Assembly: GCF_963667135.1 (NCBI RefSeq) | Contig: NZ_OY762974.1 | Span: forward strand, 2,170,001-2,234,000 | Source of the DNA: an uncultured Macellibacteroides sp. | GTDB lineage: Bacteria > Bacteroidota > Bacteroidia > Bacteroidales > Tannerellaceae | Reading direction: 5' to 3' | DNA length: 64,000 nt | In this document: piece after piece, positions 26,323-35,458 of the stretch | Layout of the letters: each line of letters begins with the position of its first letter | Numbering within the stretch: the stretch's first letter is position 1 | Translations under genes and position numbers: made by a program | The notes under the pieces: model-generated | The model's input: the letters and a program-made list of their open reading frames with translations, nothing else | Database searches by the model: none | Told to the model about the DNA's origin: nothing

Positions 26323-28497
26323 ATGAAAGTATTGGGACTAAGTTTGTTGCTCTCTTTGGTAATGCTTGGCGGATTGTCTGCCCAGAACGGAAGCAAACAG
26401 GTTGACTTGAAAGAAATAACCGACGGAAAATTTCGTCAGGTGTCAGCAATAGGTGATATGCGTTCGCTGCCGGACGGAGAACACTACACCGCGATGAACA
26501 GCGACCGTAACATGATTATTAAATATTCCTACCGTACAGGACATCCTGTGGATACCTTATTTAATGCTAAAACTGCCAGGGAATGTACCTTCAAAGACTT
26601 TGAAGGATATCTGATAAGCAGTACCGGACATCGTATTCTGGTTTGGCGCGACAGTGAATCCATTTACCGTCGTTCATCTAAAGCAGTTATATACGATTAC
26701 GATGTGCGCCGTAATTTTGTAAAACCTCTTACGGAATCAACCAGTAAACAGATGATTCCCACATTCTCACCAGACGGACGCATGTGTGCTTATGTGCGCG
26801 ACAATAATATCTGGATAAAGAAATTTGACTTTGATACGGAAACGCAGGTAACTAAAGACGGCGAAATAAATAAAGTCCTCAACGGAATCACCGACTGGGT
26901 TTATGAAGAAGAATTTTCTGTTACGAATTTAATGGCATGGTCTCCCGATAATGAATACCTGGCCTTTGTAAAGACAAACGAAACGGAAGTTCCTACGTAT
27001 TCAATGCAGAAGTTCGATAATAACCTCTACCCTGATTTTTATACTTATAAGTATCCGAAAGCAGGACAAAAGAATTCTAAAATAACGCTTCATTCGTACA
27101 GTGTGGCATCAAAGGATATAAAAGAATTAAAACTTCCTGTAAACGAAGAGACTTATATTCCCCGTATAGTTTTTACGACTAATGCCGATCAGCTGGCGGT
27201 TATGACGCTCAACCGTACGCAGAACGTATTTAATATGTATTACGCCAATCCCAAAAGTGGTGTATTTCGGTTGGTGCTTCGCGAAGAAAACAAAAGCTAT
27301 GTAGATTCTGAATATCTTACTTCCATTCGTTTTTCAGCAAGCGGATTTACTTACCTGAGCGAACAAAATGGGTATGCGCATATCTATTTATATTCACCTA
27401 CAGGGGTAATGCAACGTCAGGTTACCAAAGGAAACTGGGATGTAACACGCCTGATAGGTATAGATGAGGTAACGAAGACGGTTTATTACGAATCGGCCGA
27501 AGAGAGTCCGCTTCGTCGTGCCGTTTACAAAATTGATGCAAAAGGTGTAAAAACGAAATTAACGACGCAGACAGGTACAAATAGTGCCGAGTTCAGCGCT
27601 AATTTCGCTTATTACGTGAATAAATATTCCAACGCAAACACGCCGATGCAAATAACGGTTTATGAAGCAAAAAAGGGAACTGCCCTGCGTGTGTTACAGG
27701 ACAACAATGCTTTAAAGAAAAAACTGGCTGAGTATGGATATACTAAGAAAGAGTTCTTTACAGTGCAGACAGCTTCGGGTTACGAGTTAAATGCCTGGAT
27801 GGTGAAGCCTGTTAACTTCGACGAAAATAAAAAATATCCTGTTTTGATGGTCCAGTACAGCGGCCCCGCTTCGCAAGAGGTAACCGATAGTTACGGCTTC
27901 GACTGGGAACATTATCTTGCTTCCAAAGGAATTATGGTAGTTAGTGTAGATGGTCGGGGTACAGGAGCCAGAGGAGAAGCATTCCGTAAATGTACCTATA
28001 TGAAAATGGGATTGTTGGAGAGTCAGGATCAGGTTGAAGCTGCTCAGGCATTGGGCAAGCTTTCCTATGTTGATGCCAATCGTATCGCAATCTGGGGATG
28101 GAGTTTCGGTGGCTATTGTACCCTTATGTCTATGAGTACCGGCAACGGAACTTTTAAAGCAGGCATTGCCGTAGCACCTCCAACCGACTGGAAATACTAT
28201 GATTCTATCTATACGGAACGTTTTATGCGTACACCAAATGAAAACTTTGAAGGATATGCAGCGACTTCTCCGATCAAGCTTGCCGATAAATTACAAGGTA
28301 AGTTGCTATTGATTCACGGATCGGCAGACGATAATGTGCACTTCCAGAATAGTATGGAGTATGCCGAAGCTCTTGTTCAGGCAAACAAACAATTCGACAT
28401 GCAAGTGTATAAAGACCGTAACCACAGTATCTATGGAGGAAATACCCGTTTCCATTTATATACAAAAATGTCGGACTTCTTATTTAATAATCTCTGA
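26323..28497 (+). CDS. Dipeptidyl peptidase IV (peptidase family S9B)
   Basis: Secreted or periplasmic serine exopeptidase releasing Xaa-Pro dipeptides; 724 aa. A signal peptide (MKVLGLSLLLSLVMLGGLSAQ) is followed by the N-terminal beta-propeller, with the substrate-anchoring double Glu in DWVYEEEF, and the C-terminal alpha/beta hydrolase domain. Catalytic Ser594 is in GWSFGGY, the Asp in ADDNVHF (668-674), and the His in RNHSIYGG. DPP III and DPP IV in one window suggest active oligopeptide use. The stop codon overlaps the lipA start (TGATG), so lipA is translationally coupled. Confidence 0.95.
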   Translation: MKVLGLSLLLSLVMLGGLSAQNGSKQVDLKEITDGKFRQVSAIGDMRSLPDGEHYTAMNSDRNMIIKYSYRTGHPVDTLFNAKTARECTFKDFEGYLISSTGHRILVWRDSESIYRRSSKAVIYDYDVRRNFVKPLTESTSKQMIPTFSPDGRMCAYVRDNNIWIKKFDFDTETQVTKDGEINKVLNGITDWVYEEEFSVTNLMAWSPDNEYLAFVKTNETEVPTYSMQKFDNNLYPDFYTYKYPKAGQKNSKITLHSYSVASKDIKELKLPVNEETYIPRIVFTTNADQLAVMTLNRTQNVFNMYYANPKSGVFRLVLREENKSYVDSEYLTSIRFSASGFTYLSEQNGYAHIYLYSPTGVMQRQVTKGNWDVTRLIGIDEVTKTVYYESAEESPLRRAVYKIDAKGVKTKLTTQTGTNSAEFSANFAYYVNKYSNANTPMQITVYEAKKGTALRVLQDNNALKKKLAEYGYTKKEFFTVQTASGYELNAWMVKPVNFDENKKYPVLMVQYSGPASQEVTDSYGFDWEHYLASKGIMVVSVDGRGTGARGEAFRKCTYMKMGLLESQDQVEAAQALGKLSYVDANRIAIWGWSFGGYCTLMSMSTGNGTFKAGIAVAPPTDWKYYDSIYTERFMRTPNENFEGYAATSPIKLADKLQGKLLLIHGSADDNVHFQNSMEYAEALVQANKQFDMQVYKDRNHSIYGGNTRFHLYTKMSDFLFNNL

Positions 28498-29342
28498 TGG
28501 CCGAACATGTAAGGAAGCCTGACTGGCTTAAAATTCGTTTGGGCGGAAACGAACAGTTCACCCAAACGAAACGTATTGTAGAATCACATTGTCTCCATAC
28601 CATATGCACCAGCGGTAAATGTCCTAATATGGGAGAATGCTGGAGCAGGGGTACGGCTACTTTCATGATTGGAGGAGAAATTTGTACCCGTTCGTGCAGG
28701 TTCTGTAATACGTTGACCGGAAAACCGCTTCCCCTCGATTTGAATGAGCCGGTTAATGTAGCAGAATCCATCCGCCTGATGGAGTTAAAGCATGCCGTGG
28801 TTACATCTGTAGACCGCGACGATTTACCGGATATGGGGGCTTCTCATTGGGTTAAAACTATTCAAGCCATTAAAACCGTGAATCCGGGAACAACGCTCGA
28901 AGTCCTGATTCCAGATTTTCAGGGAAATCTGGATCTTGTGGATCTTATTGTGTCGGCCCGCCCCGAAATTATTTCGCATAATATGGAGACGGTAAGACGC
29001 CTTACCCCCCAGATACGCAGTGCGGCTAAATATGATGTAAGTCTGGCTGTGCTCAAACGCATTGCCGAAGGAGGCGTTGTGGCCAAAACAGGTATTATGC
29101 TTGGGCTGGGAGAGACTGAAGATGAGGTTCTTGTCTTAATGGACGATGTACTGAAGACTGGCGTATCCGTGTTAACCATCGGGCAATATCTGCAACCGTC
29201 CCGTAAAAATATACCGGTATCAGAATACATCACACCCGACTGTTTTGAGCAATATAGGGTAGCTGCTCTTTCAAAAGGATTTACCCACGTTGAGAGCGCT
29301 CCTCTGGTTCGTTCGTCTTATCATGCAGAAAAGCACGTTTAA
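28497..29342 (+). CDS. lipA: Lipoyl synthase
   Basis: Radical SAM enzyme inserting two sulfurs into octanoylated lipoyl domains. The 281-residue protein shows the auxiliary-cluster cysteines C37, C42 and C48 (CTSGKCPNMGEC) and the radical SAM triad C63-x3-C67-x2-C70 (CTRSCRFC). The conserved C-terminal RSSYHAEK contains the Arg-Ser-Ser-Tyr that supplies the serine ligand of the auxiliary cluster. It overlaps the DPP IV stop by one base and shares its transcript, an unexpected pairing of cofactor synthesis and peptidase. No lipB is adjacent. Confidence 0.97.
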   Translation: MAEHVRKPDWLKIRLGGNEQFTQTKRIVESHCLHTICTSGKCPNMGECWSRGTATFMIGGEICTRSCRFCNTLTGKPLPLDLNEPVNVAESIRLMELKHAVVTSVDRDDLPDMGASHWVKTIQAIKTVNPGTTLEVLIPDFQGNLDLVDLIVSARPEIISHNMETVRRLTPQIRSAAKYDVSLAVLKRIAEGGVVAKTGIMLGLGETEDEVLVLMDDVLKTGVSVLTIGQYLQPSRKNIPVSEYITPDCFEQYRVAALSKGFTHVESAPLVRSSYHAEKHV

Positions 29343-29486
29343 ATCAATAACCTTTCTCCTTTAATGTTTGTTATATTATCGAATGGAGAAATGAGTAAGG
29401 CCAGTAACGTATAAATAAGCCTGTGTTTTGCATTTCTCTTTTTAGAATAAACAGAGACTAAAAGTTACGATGAACACTGGAGCGTT

Positions 29487-30668
29487 ATGAATAAAATAGA
29501 GACCAAGAATAGATTAGACAATCAAGCGTTAGGGCTACTGCCATTATTATTATATATGTTATTGGATAATTTCTTTAATTATCTTTATTCATTTATCATA
29601 GCCCTTACGTTTAGCTTTGTATCACTTTACCTTTATTCCGATTTAAAAAAGAGGAAAATACATCAATTTCTGTTGCTGGTATCTGCAGTAACATTGGTTG
29701 TGACTTCCATTTTTCTTTATTTGCCACTCGGAAAGATATTGTATCCGTATTCTTCACTTATCAGCGAAATTTTGCTGGTAGTCGTACTTACGTTTGTGGG
29801 ATTCACTCGACGGTATATGCTCCGGCAAATCAGAACTTCCAGTCATCCTTTGTTCAGAAGAACCATATTGCGGTCGTCGCTGAACGAATTCACATTCATT
29901 TCACAAGTAGTACAGAATCTCTTTACCCTGCACTTGTTTGCTATTTTGGTCTATAATGTATTGCCTCTGGAATGGCATTCTGTTGGAACCAGCCAGTTCT
30001 TGTACAATCAACTTGGACTGATTATTGGTGGAGCTGTTATTCTGTACGAACAGGTCCGTATGTTGGTTATGAAAGGAAGTCTGCAGAAAGAAATGTGGTT
30101 GCCTGTACTTAATGACGAAGGAAAAGTGGTAGGCTGCATCGCAAGGTCGGTAAGCCGTACGGTTAAAAAGAAATATTGCCATCCCATCGTTCGTGTGGCA
30201 GTTATTCATGATGGAAAATTATACCTGACCAAAAGGTCTCCTGATTCCTACGTTGCCCCTGGGACATACGATTATCCTTATGAAAGCTATGTGTTATACC
30301 GTCATAAAATAGAAAATACAGTACGTGAAACCATTGGAAACCTCAATGGAGAGCCCGGAATAACAGTCCGTTGTCTTATTCGTTACATGTACGAAGACGA
30401 AAAGGTAAAGCACCAGGTTTCGCTTTATGTGGTATGTGTACGCAACGAAAAACTGATGCCTCTCTGCTCTCGCGAAGGAGGAAAGCTGTGGACTTCAAAA
30501 CAAATAGAGGAAAACCTGTCTACAGGTATATTCAGCGGATACTTTGAGAAAGAATTTCCCTATCTTCAAAACACTATTTTGCTGGCCGAAAACTTCTGTT
30601 GCCAACGACCAGATTCCAGCTGCGAAGAGCTAACAGAAGAATCTGTAGAACACCCCATGCTAGTTTAA
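29487..30668 (+). CDS. Membrane protein with C-terminal degenerate Nudix-like domain
   Basis: The 393-residue protein has an N-terminal membrane part of five or so helices (roughly residues 15-40, 42-52, 58-78, 85-105, 145-195 as two). A cytoplasmic domain from about 205 follows, reading like a Nudix fold: VLNDEGKVVGCIARS, RVAVIHDGKLYLTKR, then YVAPGTYDYPYESYV. The Nudix box is decayed: RETIGNLNG stands where REUXEEXG is expected, so the metal-binding Glu pair is missing. Catalysis is therefore doubtful; a ligand-sensing role is possible. The stop abuts the convergent methylase gene. No name is known to me. Confidence 0.7.
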   Translation: MNKIETKNRLDNQALGLLPLLLYMLLDNFFNYLYSFIIALTFSFVSLYLYSDLKKRKIHQFLLLVSAVTLVVTSIFLYLPLGKILYPYSSLISEILLVVVLTFVGFTRRYMLRQIRTSSHPLFRRTILRSSLNEFTFISQVVQNLFTLHLFAILVYNVLPLEWHSVGTSQFLYNQLGLIIGGAVILYEQVRMLVMKGSLQKEMWLPVLNDEGKVVGCIARSVSRTVKKKYCHPIVRVAVIHDGKLYLTKRSPDSYVAPGTYDYPYESYVLYRHKIENTVRETIGNLNGEPGITVRCLIRYMYEDEKVKHQVSLYVVCVRNEKLMPLCSREGGKLWTSKQIEENLSTGIFSGYFEKEFPYLQNTILLAENFCCQRPDSSCEELTEESVEHPMLV

Positions 30669-31373
30669 TTACTTATAAATAAGAAAAATAGTAGGCTTTT
30701 TGGATAGATCGGGTATTTTTCCGGCCCATTCCTTTACAGGCTTTGTCTTTATGTACTCATCCTCGCAGGTAATATTGGATGCTATACACAATTTGGTGGA
30801 AGGACGGCAAGTCCGCACCAGATCTTCTGCCAGCTTATTATTTCTGTAAGGCGTTTCGATAAACAACTGTGTTTCGTGTTCGGTGTAGATCCGTTGCTCT
30901 ATATGTTTGATCCGGCTGGTACGATCGGTCGCATCTATGGGAAGATATCCGTGAAAAGCAAAGCTCTGACCGTTAAAACCGGAAGCCATTACCGACATGA
31001 TAATCGACGATGGACCGACTAAAGGTACCACAGGATAATTCTTCTGCTGTGCTACAGCAACCACATCGGCTCCGGGATCGGCAACGGCCGGACAACCGGC
31101 TTCGGATATAACCCCCACAGAAAGTCCTTTGCTTAATGGAAGCAGATAGTCGGCTACCATTTCGGGAGATGTATGTTTGTTTAACTCGTAAAAGGTGAGC
31201 TCATCAATTACGATTTCAGGAGCAGTCTTCTTTAGGAAACGTCGTGCCGTACGCACATTTTCCACAACAAAATGTTTTATCTGCAGGATGATATCTTTGT
31301 TATATTCGGGCAATACCTTTCGGTGATCTGTATCTCCCAGTGGAACCGGGATAAGAAAAAGTGACGCTTGCAT
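30669..31373 (-). CDS. RsmI-like SAM-dependent methyltransferase (tetrapyrrole methylase family)
   Basis: TP_methylase-fold protein of 234 aa related to RsmI, the 16S rRNA C1402 ribose methylase. Seen: LFLIPVPLGD at the N-terminus, the SAM-binding SEAGCPAVADPG and VVPLVGPSSII, and the FIETPYRN motif. It lacks the long C-terminal part of E. coli RsmI (about 286 aa), and Bacteroidetes commonly encode this short paralogue besides a full-length RsmI, so substrate identity is uncertain. Its stop is immediately next to the stop of the convergent gene. Confidence 0.82.
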   Translation of the reverse strand: MQASLFLIPVPLGDTDHRKVLPEYNKDIILQIKHFVVENVRTARRFLKKTAPEIVIDELTFYELNKHTSPEMVADYLLPLSKGLSVGVISEAGCPAVADPGADVVAVAQQKNYPVVPLVGPSSIIMSVMASGFNGQSFAFHGYLPIDATDRTSRIKHIEQRIYTEHETQLFIETPYRNNKLAEDLVRTCRPSTKLCIASNITCEDEYIKTKPVKEWAGKIPDLSKKPTIFLIYK

Positions 31374-31387
31374 ACCTGTTTTTTTTG

Positions 31388-31395
31388 CAAAAGTA
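31388..31395 (-). promoter_or_regulatory. -7 promoter box for the RsmI-like gene
   Basis: TACTTTTG on the minus strand, 14 nt ahead of the ATG at 31373. A near-match TACTTTTA on the plus strand (31397-31404) may serve the divergent rRNA methylase gene. Confidence 0.5.
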
Positions 31396-31423
31396 GTACT
31401 TTTACCCCAAATTATAGACTACA

Positions 31424-32806
31424 ATGGCATTTCCCCCGGAATTTATTACGCGAAGCAAGGCAATATTGGGTGACGAATACGATAAGCTGGAAGAAGCATT
31501 ACTTGCCGATTCGCCTGTAAGCATCCGTATGAACCGAAAGAAAAGTAACCATATACCTTCGGAAGAACCTGTTTCCTGGTGCGAGACAGGATACTATCTT
31601 CCTGAACGACTTTCGTTTACTTTCGATCCGCTTTTTCATGCCGGTGTATATTATGTTCAGGAGGCTTCTTCCATGTTTCTTGAACAAGCCATCAAACAGC
31701 ACGTAGCTTCGCCGGTTGTTTGTCTGGACCTTTGCGCGTCACCCGGAGGAAAATCAACCCATCTTCTGTCGGTCCTGCCCGAAGGAAGTCTGCTGGTAAG
31801 TAACGAAATAATCCGTACACGCAGTCACATTCTGGCCGAAAACCTTAGTAAATGGGGATATCCGGCATCCATTGTTACCAATAATGATCCAAAGGATATA
31901 GGGAAACTAACCCACCTTTTTGATGTAATTGTTACCGATGTACCCTGTTCCGGCGAAGGAATGTTCAGGAAAGATGCAGGGAGTATGGACGAATGGAGTC
32001 CTGCCAATGTTGAATTGTGTGCAGGCAGACAGCGTCGCATCCTTCATGACGTGTGGGAGGCATTAAAGCCCGGAGGTCTTCTTATTTACAGCACCTGTAC
32101 CTATAACACCGAAGAAGACGAAGAAAATATTCAATACATAATTGACAACCTGGGAGCCGAACCTCTTTCTGTGGAGACAGATAATGCATGGAATATATCC
32201 GGTCCACTGAAATATACCAATCCTGTGTACCGTTTCTTTCCCCATAAAACCAAAGGAGAAGGCTTCTTTCTTGCGGTATTAAGGAAAAACGAAGAAGAAG
32301 AAGGTCCTTCTAAACGAAATTCCAAAGACAAAAAAGGCAAGGAAAAAGGGAAAGCTCCTGTAATACCTCCTGTAACCGCGAACTGGATTCAGGATCCAGC
32401 GCACTATCAAGTGGAAGTTCGCGGAGAAACTGTACGTGCATTCCCTACAGCTTATTATCCCGTGTTGCAACAACTGTACACTTCCCTTCGGGTGGTTAGC
32501 GCCGGTATTTGTCTGGGCGAGATAAAAGGAAAAGACGTAGTGCCGGATCAGTCATTAGCCCTTTCGTCTGTACTTAACCGCGAAGCCTTTGTCAGCACCG
32601 AAATAAGTTGGGACGAAGCCATCAAATACCTTCGGAAAGAAGCGCTTGTGTTATTCTTCGATCTTCCTAAAGGGTACGTATTGCTTACCTATAAAGGAGC
32701 TCCGTTGGGCTTTGTAAAACATCTGGGAAACAGGGCAAATAACTTATACCCTCAGGAATGGCGCATCCGTTCCGGTTATCTGCCGGAAGAGGTTAAGCTG
32801 CTTTAG
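31424..32806 (+). CDS. RsmF/YebU-like rRNA (cytosine-C5) methyltransferase
   Basis: NOL1/NOP2/Sun family m5C methyltransferase, 460 aa. SAM-binding CLDLCASPGGKSTHLL is near residue 103. The two family cysteines are in VTDVPCSGEGMF (release Cys) and STCTYNTEEDEEN (nucleophile Cys). A Lys/Glu-rich linker (around 287-310) joins the C-terminal RNA-binding PUA-like part ending in GNRANNLYPQEWRIRSGY, as in RsmF. Substrate is probably 16S or 23S rRNA cytosine; the exact base is unassigned. It converges with ppk1, with only 4 nt between the stops. Confidence 0.9.
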   Translation: MAFPPEFITRSKAILGDEYDKLEEALLADSPVSIRMNRKKSNHIPSEEPVSWCETGYYLPERLSFTFDPLFHAGVYYVQEASSMFLEQAIKQHVASPVVCLDLCASPGGKSTHLLSVLPEGSLLVSNEIIRTRSHILAENLSKWGYPASIVTNNDPKDIGKLTHLFDVIVTDVPCSGEGMFRKDAGSMDEWSPANVELCAGRQRRILHDVWEALKPGGLLIYSTCTYNTEEDEENIQYIIDNLGAEPLSVETDNAWNISGPLKYTNPVYRFFPHKTKGEGFFLAVLRKNEEEEGPSKRNSKDKKGKEKGKAPVIPPVTANWIQDPAHYQVEVRGETVRAFPTAYYPVLQQLYTSLRVVSAGICLGEIKGKDVVPDQSLALSSVLNREAFVSTEISWDEAIKYLRKEALVLFFDLPKGYVLLTYKGAPLGFVKHLGNRANNLYPQEWRIRSGYLPEEVKLL

Positions 32807-32810
32807 GCAG

Positions 32811-34898
32811 CTAACCCTGGTGTGGTGCATAACGTTGTTTCAGGTAATTGTAAATAGCCACTTGAGAACGTGTCTTAACAGGATTATCATCCCATTTAAA
32901 AACATTCGTCAGCTTCTCGTCGATCAGACAAGCCTTCACATTATCCTGTAACTGAATACGGAGTATATCAATAATCTCTTCCTTGATAGGAGTATCCAGA
33001 ATAGGAAACGCCGTTTCTATACGTCTGCTTAAATTACGTTGCATCCAGTCGGCCGATGTCAGGAACAAATCATCCTTCCCGTCATTATAAAAATACCAGA
33101 TACGTGAATGTTCCAGAAACATGTCAACAATACGGGTAATACGTATATTCCGGCTGTAAGGCTGATTAGGAATAAGGCAACAGATTCCGCGAACAAGTAA
33201 ATCAATTTCTACACCCTGTTCGCTTGCCTTATAAAGCTCGTCGATCATTGCCCTGTCGTGCAGTCCGTTCATCTTCAGGATAATCCGACCCTTTCTGCCC
33301 TCCTTTACATGCTCGATTTCACGCTGTATCATATGTACCAATGTCGGAACCATATTATACCTGGCAACCAGCAAATGCGCAAAAGTAGCTTCGCAGATAC
33401 GCCCTTCCAAAATGGCAAAAACCTTATTTATATCATTAACCAATTCTGTCTGCGCCGTAAGCAAAGCAATATCAGAATAAATTTTAGCCGTCTTCTCGTT
33501 AAAATTGCCTGTGCTGAGGTACGCGAAATGTTTTCGCTGCACCCCTTCCCGGGTATCTTTGCGAATAATAACCGCAACCTTGGCATGCACTTTCAGCCCG
33601 GGGATACTATATATAATCCGTATACCCGCCTGCGTCATCTTTTCGGCGGTAAGCATATTGTTCTCTTCATCAAAGCGAGCCTTCAGTTCTACAAAGACAG
33701 TCACTTTCTTTCCGTTCTGAGCCGCACTGATCAAGGTATTTATCACAGCCGAATTTTCGGCCACGCGGTATTGCGTAATCTTTATTTCGTCTACTTTGGG
33801 ATCGAAAGCAGCCTCCATAAGCATCCGAATCAGGTAGTCGAACGACTGATACGGAAAGTGCAGCAACACATCCTGTTTTTTGATTGCCTTTAAAACAGAA
33901 CCGATCTCATCCAGATAAGGGATACGCATCGGCAAAAGAGGCTTTGCTTCCAGTTCCTTTCCCCTTGGATTAGGAAACTTGATTAAGTCCTGTAGATTCA
34001 GATACCTTCCGCCCACAACCAAATCGTCGTGAACAATACCGAAGGCATCGCAAATAAACAAAAGGAAATCGTCGGGCATGGCACGGTCATACATAAAACG
34101 ACTCAAAGCGCCTATCTTACGTTTCTTTACTTTTTTGCGGATCTTCTCCACAATATTGCCTGCTTTCTCGTCTTCTATGTAAATATCCGCATCCCTTGAT
34201 ATCTTAATGCTATAGCAACTGTCGATAATGTATCCGGGGAAAATACTTGAAAGATTGGCACGGATAATATCGTCGATGAACATAACGTAATGTTTCCCCT
34301 CGTGTTCCGGCAGTTCAATAAACCGGGGAACCTTGGCATAAGGAATCTTCATCAGCGCGTAATAATATTCCGGAATATAATCCGGATCGTTTAGCCGTTT
34401 GCTACGCTTTATCATTCGTATCACCAGATAGAGCCGGCGGTCGCGAATGAATGTTCTTATTTCGCCGGCCTGAATCATTACCGGCGAAAGGAAAGGAAAA
34501 ATCTCTTCATTAAAGAAATTATGGACAAAGTCTTCGTGGTACGGCTCTGGCACACAATTCTGATACAGAAATATGTTTTCTTTATTTAACTCCGGAAGAA
34601 CAAGATCAGAAAAGATGCGATAGTATTCTCTTTGCTGGTGGTTAACTTCCTGCGTAATCTCCTCAAGCGTTTGTTCGGCTTCGGTATAACTCTCGTCGGC
34701 ATACTGCTTTTTTATAATTACGCCCCGGTGTTCTGCAACGCGGATTTCGTAAAACTCCTCGAGGTTCGAAGAGTAAATCGATAAAAATTTAATCCGTTCA
34801 TACACAGGCAGCGTTACATCTTCCGCCTCCAGCAAAACCCGGTAGTTGAAAGATAGCCAGCTGATATCCCTTTTAAAGTATTTGTATGAATTTTCCAT
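32811..34898 (-). CDS. ppk1: Polyphosphate kinase 1
   Basis: Membrane-associated, ATP-dependent synthesis of long-chain polyphosphate; 695 aa, typical length. N-terminal domain starts MENSYKYFKRDISWLSFNYR. The phosphohistidine is in GLKVHAKVAVI and the second catalytic His in the C2 domain around NGLHDRAMIDELYKAS; STGNFNEKTA is also typical. The frame is open 136 codons further upstream, but that extension crosses the divergent YfcE gene and its promoter, so I use the ATG at 34898. The divergently transcribed neighbour leaves only 57 nt for both promoters. Confidence 0.96.
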   Translation of the reverse strand: MENSYKYFKRDISWLSFNYRVLLEAEDVTLPVYERIKFLSIYSSNLEEFYEIRVAEHRGVIIKKQYADESYTEAEQTLEEITQEVNHQQREYYRIFSDLVLPELNKENIFLYQNCVPEPYHEDFVHNFFNEEIFPFLSPVMIQAGEIRTFIRDRRLYLVIRMIKRSKRLNDPDYIPEYYYALMKIPYAKVPRFIELPEHEGKHYVMFIDDIIRANLSSIFPGYIIDSCYSIKISRDADIYIEDEKAGNIVEKIRKKVKKRKIGALSRFMYDRAMPDDFLLFICDAFGIVHDDLVVGGRYLNLQDLIKFPNPRGKELEAKPLLPMRIPYLDEIGSVLKAIKKQDVLLHFPYQSFDYLIRMLMEAAFDPKVDEIKITQYRVAENSAVINTLISAAQNGKKVTVFVELKARFDEENNMLTAEKMTQAGIRIIYSIPGLKVHAKVAVIIRKDTREGVQRKHFAYLSTGNFNEKTAKIYSDIALLTAQTELVNDINKVFAILEGRICEATFAHLLVARYNMVPTLVHMIQREIEHVKEGRKGRIILKMNGLHDRAMIDELYKASEQGVEIDLLVRGICCLIPNQPYSRNIRITRIVDMFLEHSRIWYFYNDGKDDLFLTSADWMQRNLSRRIETAFPILDTPIKEEIIDILRIQLQDNVKACLIDEKLTNVFKWDDNPVKTRSQVAIYNYLKQRYAPHQG

Positions 34899-34928
34899 AG
34901 TTAGACACTTGTTGTCCGTAAATATAGG

Positions 34929-34936
34929 TACTTTTG
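34929..34936 (+). promoter_or_regulatory. -7 promoter box for the YfcE-type gene
   Basis: TACTTTTG, 19 nt ahead of the ATG at 34956. It shares the 57-nt gap with the ppk1 upstream region. Confidence 0.55.
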
Positions 34937-34955
34937 TGATAACAACGATACGGAA

Positions 34956-35450
34956 ATGATTAAAATTGGACTTCTTTCGGATACACATGCTTACTGGGAC
35001 GACCGCTATGCAACTTATTTTGCCGATTGCGATGAAATATGGCATGCAGGCGACATAGGTTCTGATACTCTGGCACTTCAGCTCGCTTCCCTTAAGCCAT
35101 TGCGTGCCGTGCACGGTAATATCGACGGTTATTCGCTCCGTATACAATATCCGCGGGTACTCCGATTTAAAGCGGAAGAGATGGAAGTGGTGATTACACA
35201 TATCGGAGGATATCCCGGAAGGTATGCCCCTGAGATACGGGAAGAATTGTATGCCAATCCGCCGCAGATTTTCATAGCCGGGCATAGTCATATACTGAAA
35301 GCGCAATACGATCAGAAGCTAAAATGCATGCATCTTAATCCAGGTGCAGCAGGAAAAAGCGGCTTCCATCAGGTAAGGACACTGATGCGTTTTGTTATTG
35401 ACGGAAAACAACTTAAAGACCTCGAAGTTATTGAACTTGGTAACGATTAA
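34956..35450 (+). CDS. YfcE/MJ0936-type metallophosphoesterase
   Basis: Small calcineurin-like phosphodiesterase of 164 aa. All five metal-binding blocks are visible: LLSDTHAYW, WHAGDIGS, VHGNIDGY, VVITHIGG and IAGHSHILK. Homologues such as YfcE hydrolyse artificial phosphodiesters; the natural substrate is not established. The hexapeptide acyltransferase gene starts 8 nt after its stop, so the two are probably cotranscribed. Confidence 0.9.
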   Translation: MIKIGLLSDTHAYWDDRYATYFADCDEIWHAGDIGSDTLALQLASLKPLRAVHGNIDGYSLRIQYPRVLRFKAEEMEVVITHIGGYPGRYAPEIREELYANPPQIFIAGHSHILKAQYDQKLKCMHLNPGAAGKSGFHQVRTLMRFVIDGKQLKDLEVIELGND

Positions 35451-35458
35451 TAAAGCAT

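Noticed and set aside
32790-32816. Hairpin GGTTAAGCTGC/GCAGCTAACC at the convergent ends of the RsmF-like gene and ppk1
   Set aside because: Imperfect, with no T-run on either strand, and overlapping both coding ends; too weak to call a terminator.
33258-33893. 211-codon plus-strand frame
   Set aside because: Antisense shadow of ppk1.
34899-35306. N-terminal extension of PPK1 by 136 codons
   Set aside because: It crosses the divergent YfcE gene and its promoter in antisense; the shorter form has normal PPK1 length and N-terminus.
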